A stretch of DNA of 64,000 nt, from the IMG/VR virus record IMGVR_UViG_3300010885_030180, positions 39,606 to 103,605 of that record; one strand, written 5' to 3'. Under the pieces are notes generated by a model. It made no database searches. It had not been told where the DNA came from and saw nothing but the letters and a program-made list of their open reading frames with translations. The translations under genes and the position numbers were made by a program. Of this stretch, positions 28,003 through 38,000 are shown piece by piece. The DNA is from a virus. Numbering within the stretch: the stretch's first letter is position 1; the number at the start of each line of letters is the position of its first letter.

Positions 28003-28740
28003 ATGGTATATGACCTTGGTATCATCAAGCGCCAACGATACATTCCTGCATCAAACACATTTGGAGTAGGCGGCACAATAGTAAAAGCAGGTGGATATGT
28101 TAATCACATATTCACTGCATCTGGCGCATTCATTGCTAGTTCTATTATTTCTGCCACTACTGCATCTGTTGCTACACCAACAGCTATTCCTGTAGAATAT
28201 CTAGTAGTTGCAGGTGGGGGTGGTGGGGGTGCTGCCGCAGGTGCTGGAGGTGGCGCTGGAGGTTATACCACTGGAACATTTAGCATTGTTACTGGAACAT
28301 CATATCTATTAGCAATTGGCGGGGGTGGTGCTGGATCTACTAGTCAAAATACAGTAGGTTCCAAAGGAAGTAGTTCTACTTTTAGTACTGTTTTTGCAAT
28401 TGGCGGTGGTGGAGGCGGATCTAATCAAAATAGTCCAGTTGACTTAGGGTCGGGCGGTAGTGGCGGTGGAAATGCCGGAACTGGAGCGGGCGCTGGTTCC
28501 CCAGGAAAAGGTACCGTGTATCAAGGATACGACGGCGGATCTCGTATAACAGCAGGCCCAGCATTCGGGTCAGTGGTGGTGGCGGTGCCGGCGCAATTGG
28601 TGGTGCTGGTAGCGGCACAGCAGGCGGTAATGGTGGTGTTGGCGTACAATCATCAATCACTGGTACAAATGCATATTTTGCAGGTGGCGGTGGTGGTGGC
28701 ACATATAATGGCGTACCAGGCTGGGGTGTTGGCGGATTAG
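28003..28740 (+). CDS. 5' fragment of a frameshifted glycine-rich/LamG fibre gene
   Basis: It starts MVYDLGIIKRQ, the same N-terminal tag as the next large gene (35023). The glycine-rich domain opens with VEYLVVAGGGGGGA. Up to about residue 190 the reading is normal. After codon 'tca' at 28570-28572 the frame gives an unnatural Val/Ala/Gln-rich tail (VVVAVPAQLVVLVAAQQ) that runs to a stop at 28740. The frame one base back continues the proper glycine-rich sequence without a stop to 35012. Restoring one G after 28572 rejoins the two parts into a single ~2336-residue gene. It could be a real mutation, a sequencing or assembly error, or, less likely, programmed frameshifting. Confidence 0.75.
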   Translation: MVYDLGIIKRQRYIPASNTFGVGGTIVKAGGYVNHIFTASGAFIASSIISATTASVATPTAIPVEYLVVAGGGGGGAAAGAGGGAGGYTTGTFSIVTGTSYLLAIGGGGAGSTSQNTVGSKGSSSTFSTVFAIGGGGGGSNQNSPVDLGSGGSGGGNAGTGAGAGSPGKGTVYQGYDGGSRITAGPAFGSVVVAVPAQLVVLVAAQQAVMVVLAYNHQSLVQMHILQVAVVVAHIMAYQAGVLAD

Positions 28741-31700
28741 GTGGTGGTGGCGCAGCAACTAGCACAACAGGAGTTTCTGGTACAGCAAATAAAGGTGGTG
28801 GAGGTGGTGGAGGTGGACAATCGGATGCAAGCCCAGGAACTGGCGGCAATGGTGGCAGTGGAATTATTATTCTAAAATTACCCAATACGCATAGTGCTAG
28901 CTTTGCTGGTATAAGTGCATCAACCTCAACTGCGGTAACAGGTTATAATGTATATAGTATAACTACAGGTTCGGGTAGTGTATCTTTTAGTACTGCTGCT
29001 CCAACTACTATTATTAGTACTACTAGCATTCCTATTGAATACCTAGTAGTAGGTGGTGGCGGTGGAGGCGGCCCTGGAAATAATGCAGGAAACTTTGGTG
29101 GTGGCGGCGCAGGTGGCGTTGTATCAGGTGGCACCTATGTATCTGCAGGTGTACCATTCAATGTAACAGTGGGGCAAGGTGGCGCCGCAACTGGAGGTGT
29201 AAGCACTTATAGTTGGAACGGTGATAGTTCTAGTTTATCTGTACCTGCAACTTTATCATATTATGGATCGTTTTTTAGTAGCGGTAGAATAGTAGTAACA
29301 ACTTCTACCGCTTTTTCATTCGGCGCAACTGCCAACGATTTTACAATTGAAGCATCTGTAATGTGGCCAGCAACTGCTGGGGTAACTCAATCATTTTTGG
29401 ATCTTAACGGTGGTACTAGAATTATCCTTGGTAGAACAACTTCTGGCTGGCGGGTATATATAAATGGTGCCGAGGCTGGATTCACTTTTAACATTGCAAG
29501 TAATTTTTGGTATCATTTTGTATTCCTTAGATACAGTGGCACATATTATATATATGTCAATGGTTCATTAATGAAATCAGCCGCCGAAACAACCACCTGG
29601 GCATTTACTAGTTTAACTGTCGGAACTGAAGTTGACGGCGGATCAACAATGGCAGGATATGTTTCTAATCTGAGAATTTTAAAAGGGTCAGCAGCATACA
29701 CCGCAGCATTCATTCCTCCAACTGGTGCATTAACTGTGGTTAATAATACACAGTTATTAACACTACAAAACGCTACATTTATTGATAATTCATCTAACAA
29801 TTTTAGCTTTACACAAACAAGTAGCCCAACAATAGGATCAACATATACTCGACCAGTTGGCGTAACTGCATATGGGGGTGGCGGTGGCGGTGGATACAGT
29901 GCAAGTAATGGATGGGGCGGAGCATCAGGTGGTGGTGGTGGACAAGGAACAACACCGGGTGCAGGATTGCCAGGTCAAGGTAATGCAGGTGGTGGCGTTG
30001 GTGGCGGAGACTATTCAGGCGGGGGTGGTGGTGGTGCAGGCGGGGTTGGACAACGACCAACCGGTACTAATTTTGCAAACGGTGGATTAGGTGGAACTGG
30101 AACACAATCAAGCATTACTGGTACTCCTACATACTACGGTGGCGGTGGTGGTGGATCAACTCACGGCAGTGGTACTGTACAATCAACTGGTGGTGCTGGT
30201 GGCGGCGGTGCTGGTAGATTTGGCGCAACTCTTGGTCAACCCGGTACTCCTAATACTGGTGGCGGTGGTGGCGGTGGTTCTGAGAATGTTGCTGGTGGCA
30301 TAGGTGGATCTGGTGTTGTTATTATTAAAATACCTAATCAGTATGCTGTTAGTTTTACTACTAGCACTACCTATACCGTTTCGTCAGCAGTATCTGGCTA
30401 TAATATATATAGAATAACAGCCGGTTCGGGGTTAGTAACAGCCGGGACAGGTATAGCTGTTGAATACTTAATAGTAGGTGGTGGTGGCGCTGGCGGTGCA
30501 GGTGTAAGCACAAATGCTCGTGGTGGTGGTGGTGGTGCTGGCGGTTTACTATATCAATCAGACACCATTGTATCAGGTTCCAGCAATACTATTACTATTG
30601 GCGCAGGCGGGACCACAGTTGTTGGACAAAATGGAACCAACGGTGGTAATACCGTTGCATTCGCTAACACTATGTTAGGTGGCGGTGGAGGCGGGTCCTG
30701 GGGTAATAGTGGTACTCCAAACAGCGGTGCTTCGGGTGGTGGTGCTGGCCAAGGGTCTGGCAGCGTCATTGGAGGAACAAGTACCCAGTTTGCTACTTAT
30801 GGATATGGCGTTGGGTTTGGTGGCGGTACAAACGGCGGTGCCTATACTAACAATAATGCTAGTAGCGGTGGTGGTGGTGGTGGATCTGGCGGCGCTGGTA
30901 ATAATGCTTCAGCAGGTGTTGCAGGTGCTGGCGGTACTGGAACTAATGCATACAGCACATTCTTACAATATGCAGGTGCTGGTGTTTATTCTACCGGTAC
31001 ATTTTATATTGCAGGCGGTGGCGGTGGTGGTGGCGGAACTGCAATTGGGCGCGGTGGTATTGGTGGTGGTGGTGATGGCGCTTATGCAACAGATACTCCA
31101 TCAGATGCTACTATCTTTACAGGTAGTGGTGGTGGTGGTGGTGGTGGATCAGGTGGTGGTACTGGCGTTGGTGGTGCAGGTGCCAGCGGCATTGTAATTG
31201 TTCGTTATCCCTCTGGAATAAACAATGATATATTATATAATAACAGTGATCCATATTTTAACAAAACATCTTTACTGTTAAGCAATCCGCAAACGGTAAG
31301 TAATGCTCCTACCATTGATTACTTAGTAGTTGCTGGTGGTGGCGGTGGCGGTGGAGCCGGTTCTACTAATGGTGGATCAGGCGGTGGTGGTGCCGGTGGT
31401 TTACTCACAGCATCAAGTCAAACATTTTTACTAGCAACACTTTATACAGTTACAGTTGGCACAGGAGGCAACGGTGGTGCAAGAGATACAAATGGTTCTA
31501 ATGGTAGTAACTCAATATTCTCAACTCTAACTGCAATAGGTGGCGGTGGCGGTGCCGGTGGTACAAGCAGTAGTGGTAATTCTGGTGGGTCAGGTGGCGG
31601 CGGTGGACAACTTGGTGGTACTGGTGGTAGTGCTACTAGTGGACAAGGTAACGCCGGTGCTACAACGGTTGGAAACAACAACGGTGGTCAAGGTGGTGGC

Positions 31701-34700
31701 GGTGCTGGTGCAGCTGGATCTGCTGATACCGTAACCAATCAAGCAGGTAATGGTGGTACTGGAACATTTACTACATTAATTTCTACCACAACAGCAATAG
31801 CATTAGGTATAGGTCAATATGTTACCGCTACTAATGCAATTTACTTTGCAGGTGGCGGCGGCGGTGGTAATTTAGGAAGTAATGGGTATGGGTTAGGAGG
31901 TACCGGTGGAGGAGGTGCTGGTTCACCAACTGGTGGTACAGGTGGTGTTGCTGGAACAGCAAATACTGGTGGTGGTGGTGGTGGTGGTCAAGGTGATTCA
32001 CCTGGACCGGGTACTGGTGGTCGAGGTGGATCAGGTGTGGTTCTATTAAGAGTACCCAATACTCATGCTGCTTATTTTTCTTCGGGTATTACTGCTTCTG
32101 CAACAACTGCAACTGGTTATAATATATATGCTGTAACATCAGGTACTGGTACTGTATTGTTTGGTGCAGCACGGACAGAAACCATTCTATTAGATTACTT
32201 GATAGTAGCAGGTGGCGGTGGTGGTGGTGCCAATGATGCTGCGGGTGGCGGTGCCGGTGGTGTATTAACAACATCTGGCTTTAATGTATTACCGGGATTT
32301 AACTATGCAGTGGTTGTTGGTGCTGGTGGTGCAGGTGCAGTTAATAATGCACAAGGAACCTCTGGCAATGATTCAGTATTCTCTGCCTTACGAAGTTATG
32401 GTGGAGGTGGTGGTGGTGCTGACGCAGCAAGTAATGCAGCTTGGGGATTTGGTAAAAATGGTGGATCTGGTGGTGGTGGTGGCGGTGGTTCTAACGCAAC
32501 AACTCCAGCAGGTGGATCAGGTGTAGCAGGACAGGGTAATGCAGGTGGTGCAGGTGGCGCTAATCAACCCGGCGGATATGGTGGTGGTGGTGGTGGTGGC
32601 TGGGGTGCAGCTGGAACAGCAACTACATCAGGTGGTGGTGGTAATGGTGGTGCTGGATCATCTAGTACTATATTTGTTACTACTGGCACAGCAATATCTG
32701 CAACTGTTGGTCAATATGTTACCGCTACTAATGCTATATACTTTGGTGGTGGCGGTGGCGGTGGCTCTAGAACTGTTCCCGGTACTGCTGGTATTGGAGG
32801 AGGAGGTACCGGCACTGGATCAGGCGGCGGCGCAGTTGGCGGTTCAGCACAGGCACGAACAGGCGGCGGGGGCGGCGGTGCTAGCAATGACTGGGAAAAT
32901 GCCGGGCAAACCGGAACCGGTGGCGCTGGTGGATCAGGTGCTGTTGTACTTCGACATCTAACATCAGTAGCTCAAACAGTTACAACTACTGGCAGTCCTA
33001 GTATTGCCACTGCTGGCGCATATACAATATATGCATTCACTAGTAGTGGATCAATTCAAATTAGTACCAATCCACCTGCCGTTGCAACCACAAATACATC
33101 ATTTATAGATTCAAGTGTTAATGCATTAACTATTACTCCTACCGGTACTCCAACACAAGGAACATTTAATCCTTTTGGTACAAATTGGAGTAACTACTTT
33201 AATGGTAGTAGTAACTTAACTATTCCTACTAATGCTGCATTAAATTTTAGTACAGGTGATTTCACAATTGAGGCATGGATATATCGTACACTATTAGGAA
33301 CAGATTATTATATTATATCAGGATCTGGTACCGGTGGATTGGGGTTTGGATTTACTAGTACAGGTGCAAATTTAGGATGGGTAAGAGCAGCACTAGCATG
33401 GGACTATAGTTATGCACATGGTATGAGTCTGAACACTTGGTATCATGTTGCATTAACACGAAGTGGCACTAGTATGAGACTGTTTGTAAATGGTACACAA
33501 ATTGGAGTTACACAAACTCTTGCAACAGCGTATGATTTAGGAATAGGTAGTACTAATATAGGTAGTGAGGGTGCTAATTATTATTTCAATGGTTATATTT
33601 CTAATCTAAGAGTATTGAAGGGTACTGCACTTTATACAAGTAACTTTACACCTGCTACTGCGCCATTACCTATAGTAACTAATACTAGTTTACTAACCTG
33701 CGCAAATAATAGATTTATGGATAAGAATAGCACCGCTACTTTTACCGCAGCAGGTACACCGAGTGTACAACGCTTCACTCCATTCCCAACACAGACCTAT
33801 GCTTATAACACAGTGGTCAATAACGGCAGTGCTTATTTTAATGGTACTACTGATTATTTGAGTATGTCTGGTGCAATATCGCTAACTGGTCAATTCTCAG
33901 TAGAATGTTGGTTTAATAATACAAATGTAGGCGGCACCCAGCGAACTATATTTGCATTTAATTCAGTTGCGGCATCTTATGGTTCTATACGAGTTGATTG
34001 TGATGCCAGCGGCACAGCAAATGTTTTTCAATTGCTTCTCAGCACAAATGGCACATCCTGGGCTAGCATTACTACAGGCGCTTATGTAAAAAATATGTGG
34101 AATCATCTCGTAATCACAAGAGATGCATCTAATGTTGTTAGACTGTTTATAAATGGTTCTACAGCAATTGCTAGTTTTACGCAAGCAGGAACACTTTATA
34201 ATGCATCCTCTGTACATGGTATCGGCATTAATGGTCTACCAGGTAGTGCTAGTAATTTTTATTTAGGATATATAAGTAATCTTCGATTGATCAACGGATC
34301 TATTCCTAGTCAATATCAAACTGCAATAACTACTTCAGGAACTTTGGTATTCACACCACCTGCTGCACCATTATTTCCATTAGATGCAACCACTAGTACA
34401 AGTGTACTATTAAACTTTACTAATCCTGCTATATATGATGCAACAATGAATAACGATGTTATCACTGCAGGAACATCTGCTCTATCAACTGCTGTCACTA
34501 AATTTAATAGTCGCAGTATGAAGTTTAATGGTACTAGTGATTATTTGTCTATACCAATTAATCCATTATTTGGGTTTGGTACTGGTGATTTTACCGTTGA
34601 ATTTTGGTTTTATCAAACTTCTGTTGTAACTACTGAAATGGAAATATGGGAAGCGCAAACTACTAATGCTTTTGCAATTTATAAAGCTACTACCAGTGGA

Positions 34701-35012
34701 GCATTAAGTTGGAGACCCTATGCCGGAACAGATCAAACTATTTTAGCACACGCTAGTATACCTATTAATACTTGGACGCATGTTGCAGTTTGTAGAGCAT
34801 CAGGTGTTACTAAAGCGTTTGTTAATGGAATGCAAGTAAATAGTGTTGCCGATACAACTAATTATGCAACTCCTACAGTTGTATATACTTTAGGTGGTAG
34901 GAATGCTGGATCAAACTATTTTCCTGGTTACATTGACGATTTCCGTATTACTAAATTTGCACGATATACCGCAAACTTCCTACCGCCAACCGCGGTTCCA
35001 CTACTTAAATAA
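28575..35012 (+). CDS. main body of the frameshifted fibre gene: five glycine-rich and four LamG-like modules
   Basis: This frame is open from before 28563 to the stop at 35012. The only start codon within its first 600 bases is a GTG at 29169, which lies inside a domain, so I read it as the continuation of the 28003 gene. It contains glycine-rich modules opening near 29033 (IEYLVVGGGG), 30463, 31318 and 32190, plus the one in the 5' fragment. It also has four LamG-like modules (near 29220-29790, 33190-33640, 33830-34310 and 34510-34980; typical cores FTIEAWIY, SVECWFNN, WYHVALTRSG, FVNGTQIG, YISNLRVLKG). The first LamG is nested inside a glycine-rich module. The likely role is a multivalent glycan-binding fibre. 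If the frameshift is real in the virion population, this part would be untranslated or start at the GTG. Confidence 0.7.
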   Translation, partial: GGGGAGAIGGAGSGTAGGNGGVGVQSSITGTNAYFAGGGGGGTYNGVPGWGVGGLGGGGAATSTTGVSGTANKGGGGGGGGQSDASPGTGGNGGSGIIILKLPNTHSASFAGISASTSTAVTGYNVYSITTGSGSVSFSTAAPTTIISTTSIPIEYLVVGGGGGGGPGNNAGNFGGGGAGGVVSGGTYVSAGVPFNVTVGQGGAATGGVSTYSWNGDSSSLSVPATLSYYGSFFSSGRIVVTTSTAFSFGATANDFTIEASVMWPATAGVTQSFLDLNGGTRIILGRTTSGWRVYINGAEAGFTFNIASNFWYHFVFLRYSGTYYIYVNGSLMKSAAETTTWAFTSLTVGTEVDGGSTMAGYVSNLRILKGSAAYTAAFIPPTGALTVVNNTQLLTLQNATFIDNSSNNFSFTQTSSPTIGSTYTRPVGVTAYGGGGGGGYSASNGWGGASGGGGGQGTTPGAGLPGQGNAGGGVGGGDYSGGGGGGAGGVGQRPTGTNFANGGLGGTGTQSSITGTPTYYGGGGGGSTHGSGTVQSTGGAGGGGAGRFGATLGQPGTPNTGGGGGGGSENVAGGIGGSGVVIIKIPNQYAVSFTTSTTYTVSSAVSGYNIYRITAGSGLVTAGTGIAVEYLIVGGGGAGGAGVSTNARGGGGGAGGLLYQSDTIVSGSSNTITIGAGGTTVVGQNGTNGGNTVAFANTMLGGGGGGSWGNSGTPNSGASGGGAGQGSGSVIGGTSTQFATYGYGVGFGGGTNGGAYTNNNASSGGGGGGSGGAGNNASAGVAGAGGTGTNAYSTFLQYAGAGVYSTGTFYIAGGGGGGGGTAIGRGGIGGGGDGAYATDTPSDATIFTGSGGGGGGGSGGGTGVGGAGASGIVIVRYPSGINNDILYNNSDPYFNKTSLLLSNPQTVSNAPTIDYLVVAGGGGGGGAGSTNGGSGGGGAGGLLTASSQTFLLATLYTVTVGTGGNGGARDTNGSNGSNSIFSTLTAIGGGGGAGGTSSSGNSGGSGGGGGQLGGTGGSATSGQGNAGATTVGNNNGGQGGGGAGAAGSADTVTNQAGNGGTGTFTTLISTTTAIALGIGQYVTATNAIYFAGGGGGGNLGSNGYGLGGTGGGGAGSPTGGTGGVAGTANTGGGGGGGQGDSPGPGTGGRGGSGVVLLRVPNTHAAYFSSGITASATTATGYNIYAVTSGTGTVLFGAARTETILLDYLIVAGGGGGGANDAAGGGAGGVLTTSGFNVLPGFNYAVVVGAGGAGAVNNAQGTSGNDSVFSALRSYGGGGGGADAASNAAWGFGKNGGSGGGGGGGSNATTPAGGSGVAGQGNAGGAGGANQPGGYGGGGGGGWGAAGTATTSGGGGNGGAGSSSTIFVTTGTAISATVGQYVTATNAIYFGGGGGGGSRTVPGTAGIGGGGTGTGSGGGAVGGSAQARTGGGGGGASNDWENAGQTGTGGAGGSGAVVLRHLTSVAQTVTTTGSPSIATAGAYTIYAFTSSGSIQISTNPPAVATTNTSFIDSSVNALTITPTGTPTQGTFNPFGTNWSNYFNGSSNLTIPTNAALNFSTGDFTIEAWIYRTLLGTDYYIISGSGTGGLGFGFTSTGANLGWVRAALAWDYSYAHGMSLNTWYHVALTRSGTSMRLFVNGTQIGVTQTLATAYDLGIGSTNIGSEGANYYFNGYISNLRVLKGTALYTSNFTPATAPLPIVTNTSLLTCANNRFMDKNSTATFTAAGTPSVQRFTPFPTQTYAYNTVVNNGSAYFNGTTDYLSMSGAISLTGQFSVECWFNNTNVGGTQRTIFAFNSVAASYGSIRVDCDASGTANVFQLLLSTNGTSWASITTGAYVKNMWNHLVITRDASNVVRLFINGSTAIASFTQAGTLYNASSVHGIGINGLPGSASNFYLGYISNLRLINGSIPSQYQTAITTSGTLVFTPPAAPLFPLDATTSTSVLLNFTNPAIYDATMNNDVITAGTSALSTAVTKFNSRSMKFNGTSDYLSIPINPLFGFGTGDFTVEFWFYQTSVVTTEMEIWEAQTTNAFAIYKATTSGALSWRPYAGTDQTILAHASIPINTWTHVAVCRASGVTKAFVNGMQVNSVADTTNYATPTVVYTLGGRNAGSNYFPGYIDDFRITKFARYTANFLPPTAVPLLK

Positions 35013-35022
35013 ATAAACAACA

Positions 35023-38000
35023 ATGGTATATGATCTTGGTATAATTAAACGACAGAAGGCAATGGCCTCTCCTATTGCTGCTGCTGGCGGAGTAATAACT
35101 AACATTGGTTCAAGTACCATACATACTTTTACATCATCTGGTGTATTTCAACCACTAACAAGAAACGGCAGCACCAGCACACCACTAACAGTATCCTACC
35201 TAGTAGTAGGTGGTGGTGCCTCTGGCGGAAGAGATAACTCATCTTCGGGGCTAGGTGGTGGTGGTGGTGCTGGCGGTTTTTTAACTTCGAGTGGTTTTGC
35301 AGTCACTCCTGGTACTGCGTATGCAATAACAGTTGGAGCAGGCGGTGCAGCAATTGGTGCTGCTGCAACTGGTGTAGGTAATAATGGAAATATTTCAGCA
35401 ATACTTGCACCCAACGAAACAACATATTCTGGTTTTTTTAACGGTAGTGCTCAATACCTAACTGTAGCAAATAATACAGTATTAGCATTTGGAACTGGTG
35501 ATTTTACAGTTGAATGCTGGGTATATCCAACCGCTACAACACAAGGCACAGTACTGTGGTTGACAACTACTTTTCAGTTTTTTGTATATAATGGTTCACT
35601 TTACATATACGATAATGGCACACAAACTAATGGTGGAACAATAACAAAAAACCAATGGCAGCACATTGCTATTACAAGAAACGGAACTTCATTAAAATGT
35701 TTCATTAATGGAGCATTGGTTAACACACAAGTAAGTAGTACAAGTTTTGTATCTGGTACAAATTATATTGGTAATCAAGGTGGTACATATCTATTTGGAT
35801 ATATCAGCAATCTTCGTGTAATAAAAGGTACTGCATTATATACTAGTGCATTTACCCCACCAACACGCATATTAACAGCAGCCGCACCTTCTTTGTATGG
35901 TATTTCTTTTAGTGGAACTACACAATATTTGACAGGACCTGCACTTGCATCAAATCAATTAACAGCAGATTTTACTATTGAATGTTGGATAAATCCAACA
36001 TCTGTACCATCACACACAGGCATAATTACTATAACTAATACTGCTTCCTCGGGTGCAAACGGCTGTGCAATTGGGATAACAACAACCAACGCAGTAGAAT
36101 TTTTTATTGCCGGTAATACTTTTTATGCATCGGCTAATAATGTTCTTACTCTTAATCAATGGCAACATATTGCGCTGGTCCGTTCAGGAACTACAAACAC
36201 ACTTTATCTTAATGGGATATCAGTTGTAACAAATACAGTAACTCCAACCTGGCCTGCTACTCCTACAATTAGTGTTGGTAGATTGTATGCTGATAATTCT
36301 ATTGCTAACTTTCCCGGTGCTATCTCTAATGTGCGTATTACTAAAGGAGTTGCAGTTTATACAGGTAACTTTTCTCCTCCTACTACTAACTTATCTACTA
36401 CACAATCATCTGGTACTAATATTTCTGCTATTTCTACAGCAAGTTATGTTATTTTATTAACAGCACAATCTAACACCATAGTTGATAATAGTATCTCTCC
36501 ACAAATTTTAACAGTTACTGGATCGCCAACGGTTATTAGTACCGTAACCGTATGGTCAGCAAGTTTATTAACCTTACAAAATGATACATTTATAGATAAC
36601 TCAGTTAATAATCTTACTATTACACCTACTGGTAGCCCAACTACTACATCTACTGTTGTTCCACCATTTGGACAATATGCATATGGTGGTGGTGGTGGAG
36701 CCGCATTTAATACTGGACCAGGCAATGCAGGTGGATCAGGTGGTGGTGGTGATGGAACTCAAATTGCCGGTGTTGGTACAACGGGGCAGGGATTTGCAGG
36801 TGGTGCGCCTTACTGGACTGGTACAGGTGCTAGTTCTGCTGGTGGTGGCGGCGGTGCTAGTGCAAACGGAACATCTGGTGCATCAAATCAGGGGGGTGCT
36901 GGTGGTGCTGGGTCAACATCAACTTTGTCAGGAGTCTCTACTTACTATGCAGGTGGTGGCGGTGGCGCCGCTTATTTTGCCGGTGGGTGGGGTGCTGGTG
37001 GAGTTGGAGGTGGTGGAAAAGGTGCAGTTAATACCACATCAGTATCAGTAGATGGTACTAGCAATACTGGTGGGGGTGGGGGAGGTGGTGGAAATTTTGG
37101 TAGTGGACAAAGCGGCGCCGGTGGGTCCGGTATTGTTATTATCAGTTATCCAAATCCTGCATATACTGCTCCACTTACAAAACAATCCGATCCATATTTT
37201 AAATCTAATTCGTTGTTATTAACTGGAAACACTTTACAACCAGTATCTATATCTGTAGATTACTTGGTAGTAGGTGGTGGTGGAGGGGGCGGCACAGGTG
37301 CTAATACAAATAATGATTATACAGGTGGCGGCGGTGCAGGTGGGTTGGTAACCACTTCAACTATCTTAACTAATAATGCCATATATACCATACAGATAGG
37401 TGCAGGAGGATTGGGTGGTGCCCTTAATTCAAACGGAACATCTGGAAATAATTCTTCTATAACATCAACTACAATAACTTCAGTGATTGCATTGGGCGGC
37501 GGCTATGGTGGAACAAAAGATACAGCAGGCGGGTATGGAGGGTCCGGTGGTGGTGGTGGTGGGACTACTACAGGTGGCGCCGGAGGACTTGGTGTGCAAC
37601 CACTAAGTCCAAGTGGTGGATTTGGCAATGCCGGCTACGCTGGACAAACTTCAACTCAACCGGGTGGTGGTGGTGGTGGTGGTGCAGGTGGTGCTGCACT
37701 TGGAAACGCAAATCCAGGCGCTGGTTTATATGTTGCAAACTTTTCAGCATATGGTGAAAGTGGATACTTTGCCAGCGGTGGTGCAGGTGCTAAAAATGGA
37801 TCTGCTGGTAATAATTCTGGTCAGTATGCACTCGGTGGTGGTGGTGGATTTTCAAGTAACGGCCTATGGGGCGGTGGCGCTGGAGTTCCTAGGTCTGCTA
37901 TGACTGCAACTGGTGGTGGTGGTGCACTTCAAATGCCAGGAGGATCAGGTACGGTTATTATTAGACATCCTTCTAATTATAGTGTTGCTAGCACAACAGG

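Noticed and set aside
28560-28580. Programmed -1 ribosomal frameshift in the fibre gene
   Set aside because: No X-XXY-YYZ slippery heptamer or obvious downstream pseudoknot; paralogue 35023 needs no shift. Kept only as a minor alternative to mutation or assembly error.
30679-31197. Further Val/Leu-rich plus-strand frames within glycine-rich regions (also 32284-32961 and 36656-37051)
   Set aside because: Same artefact of GGT repeats read in another frame; no ribosome binding site and fully contained in a convincing gene.
35013-35020. AATAAATAAA before the 35023 gene as a late promoter
   Set aside because: It overlaps the previous stop and lies only a few bases before the ATG in a pure A/T run; too weak to distinguish from background.
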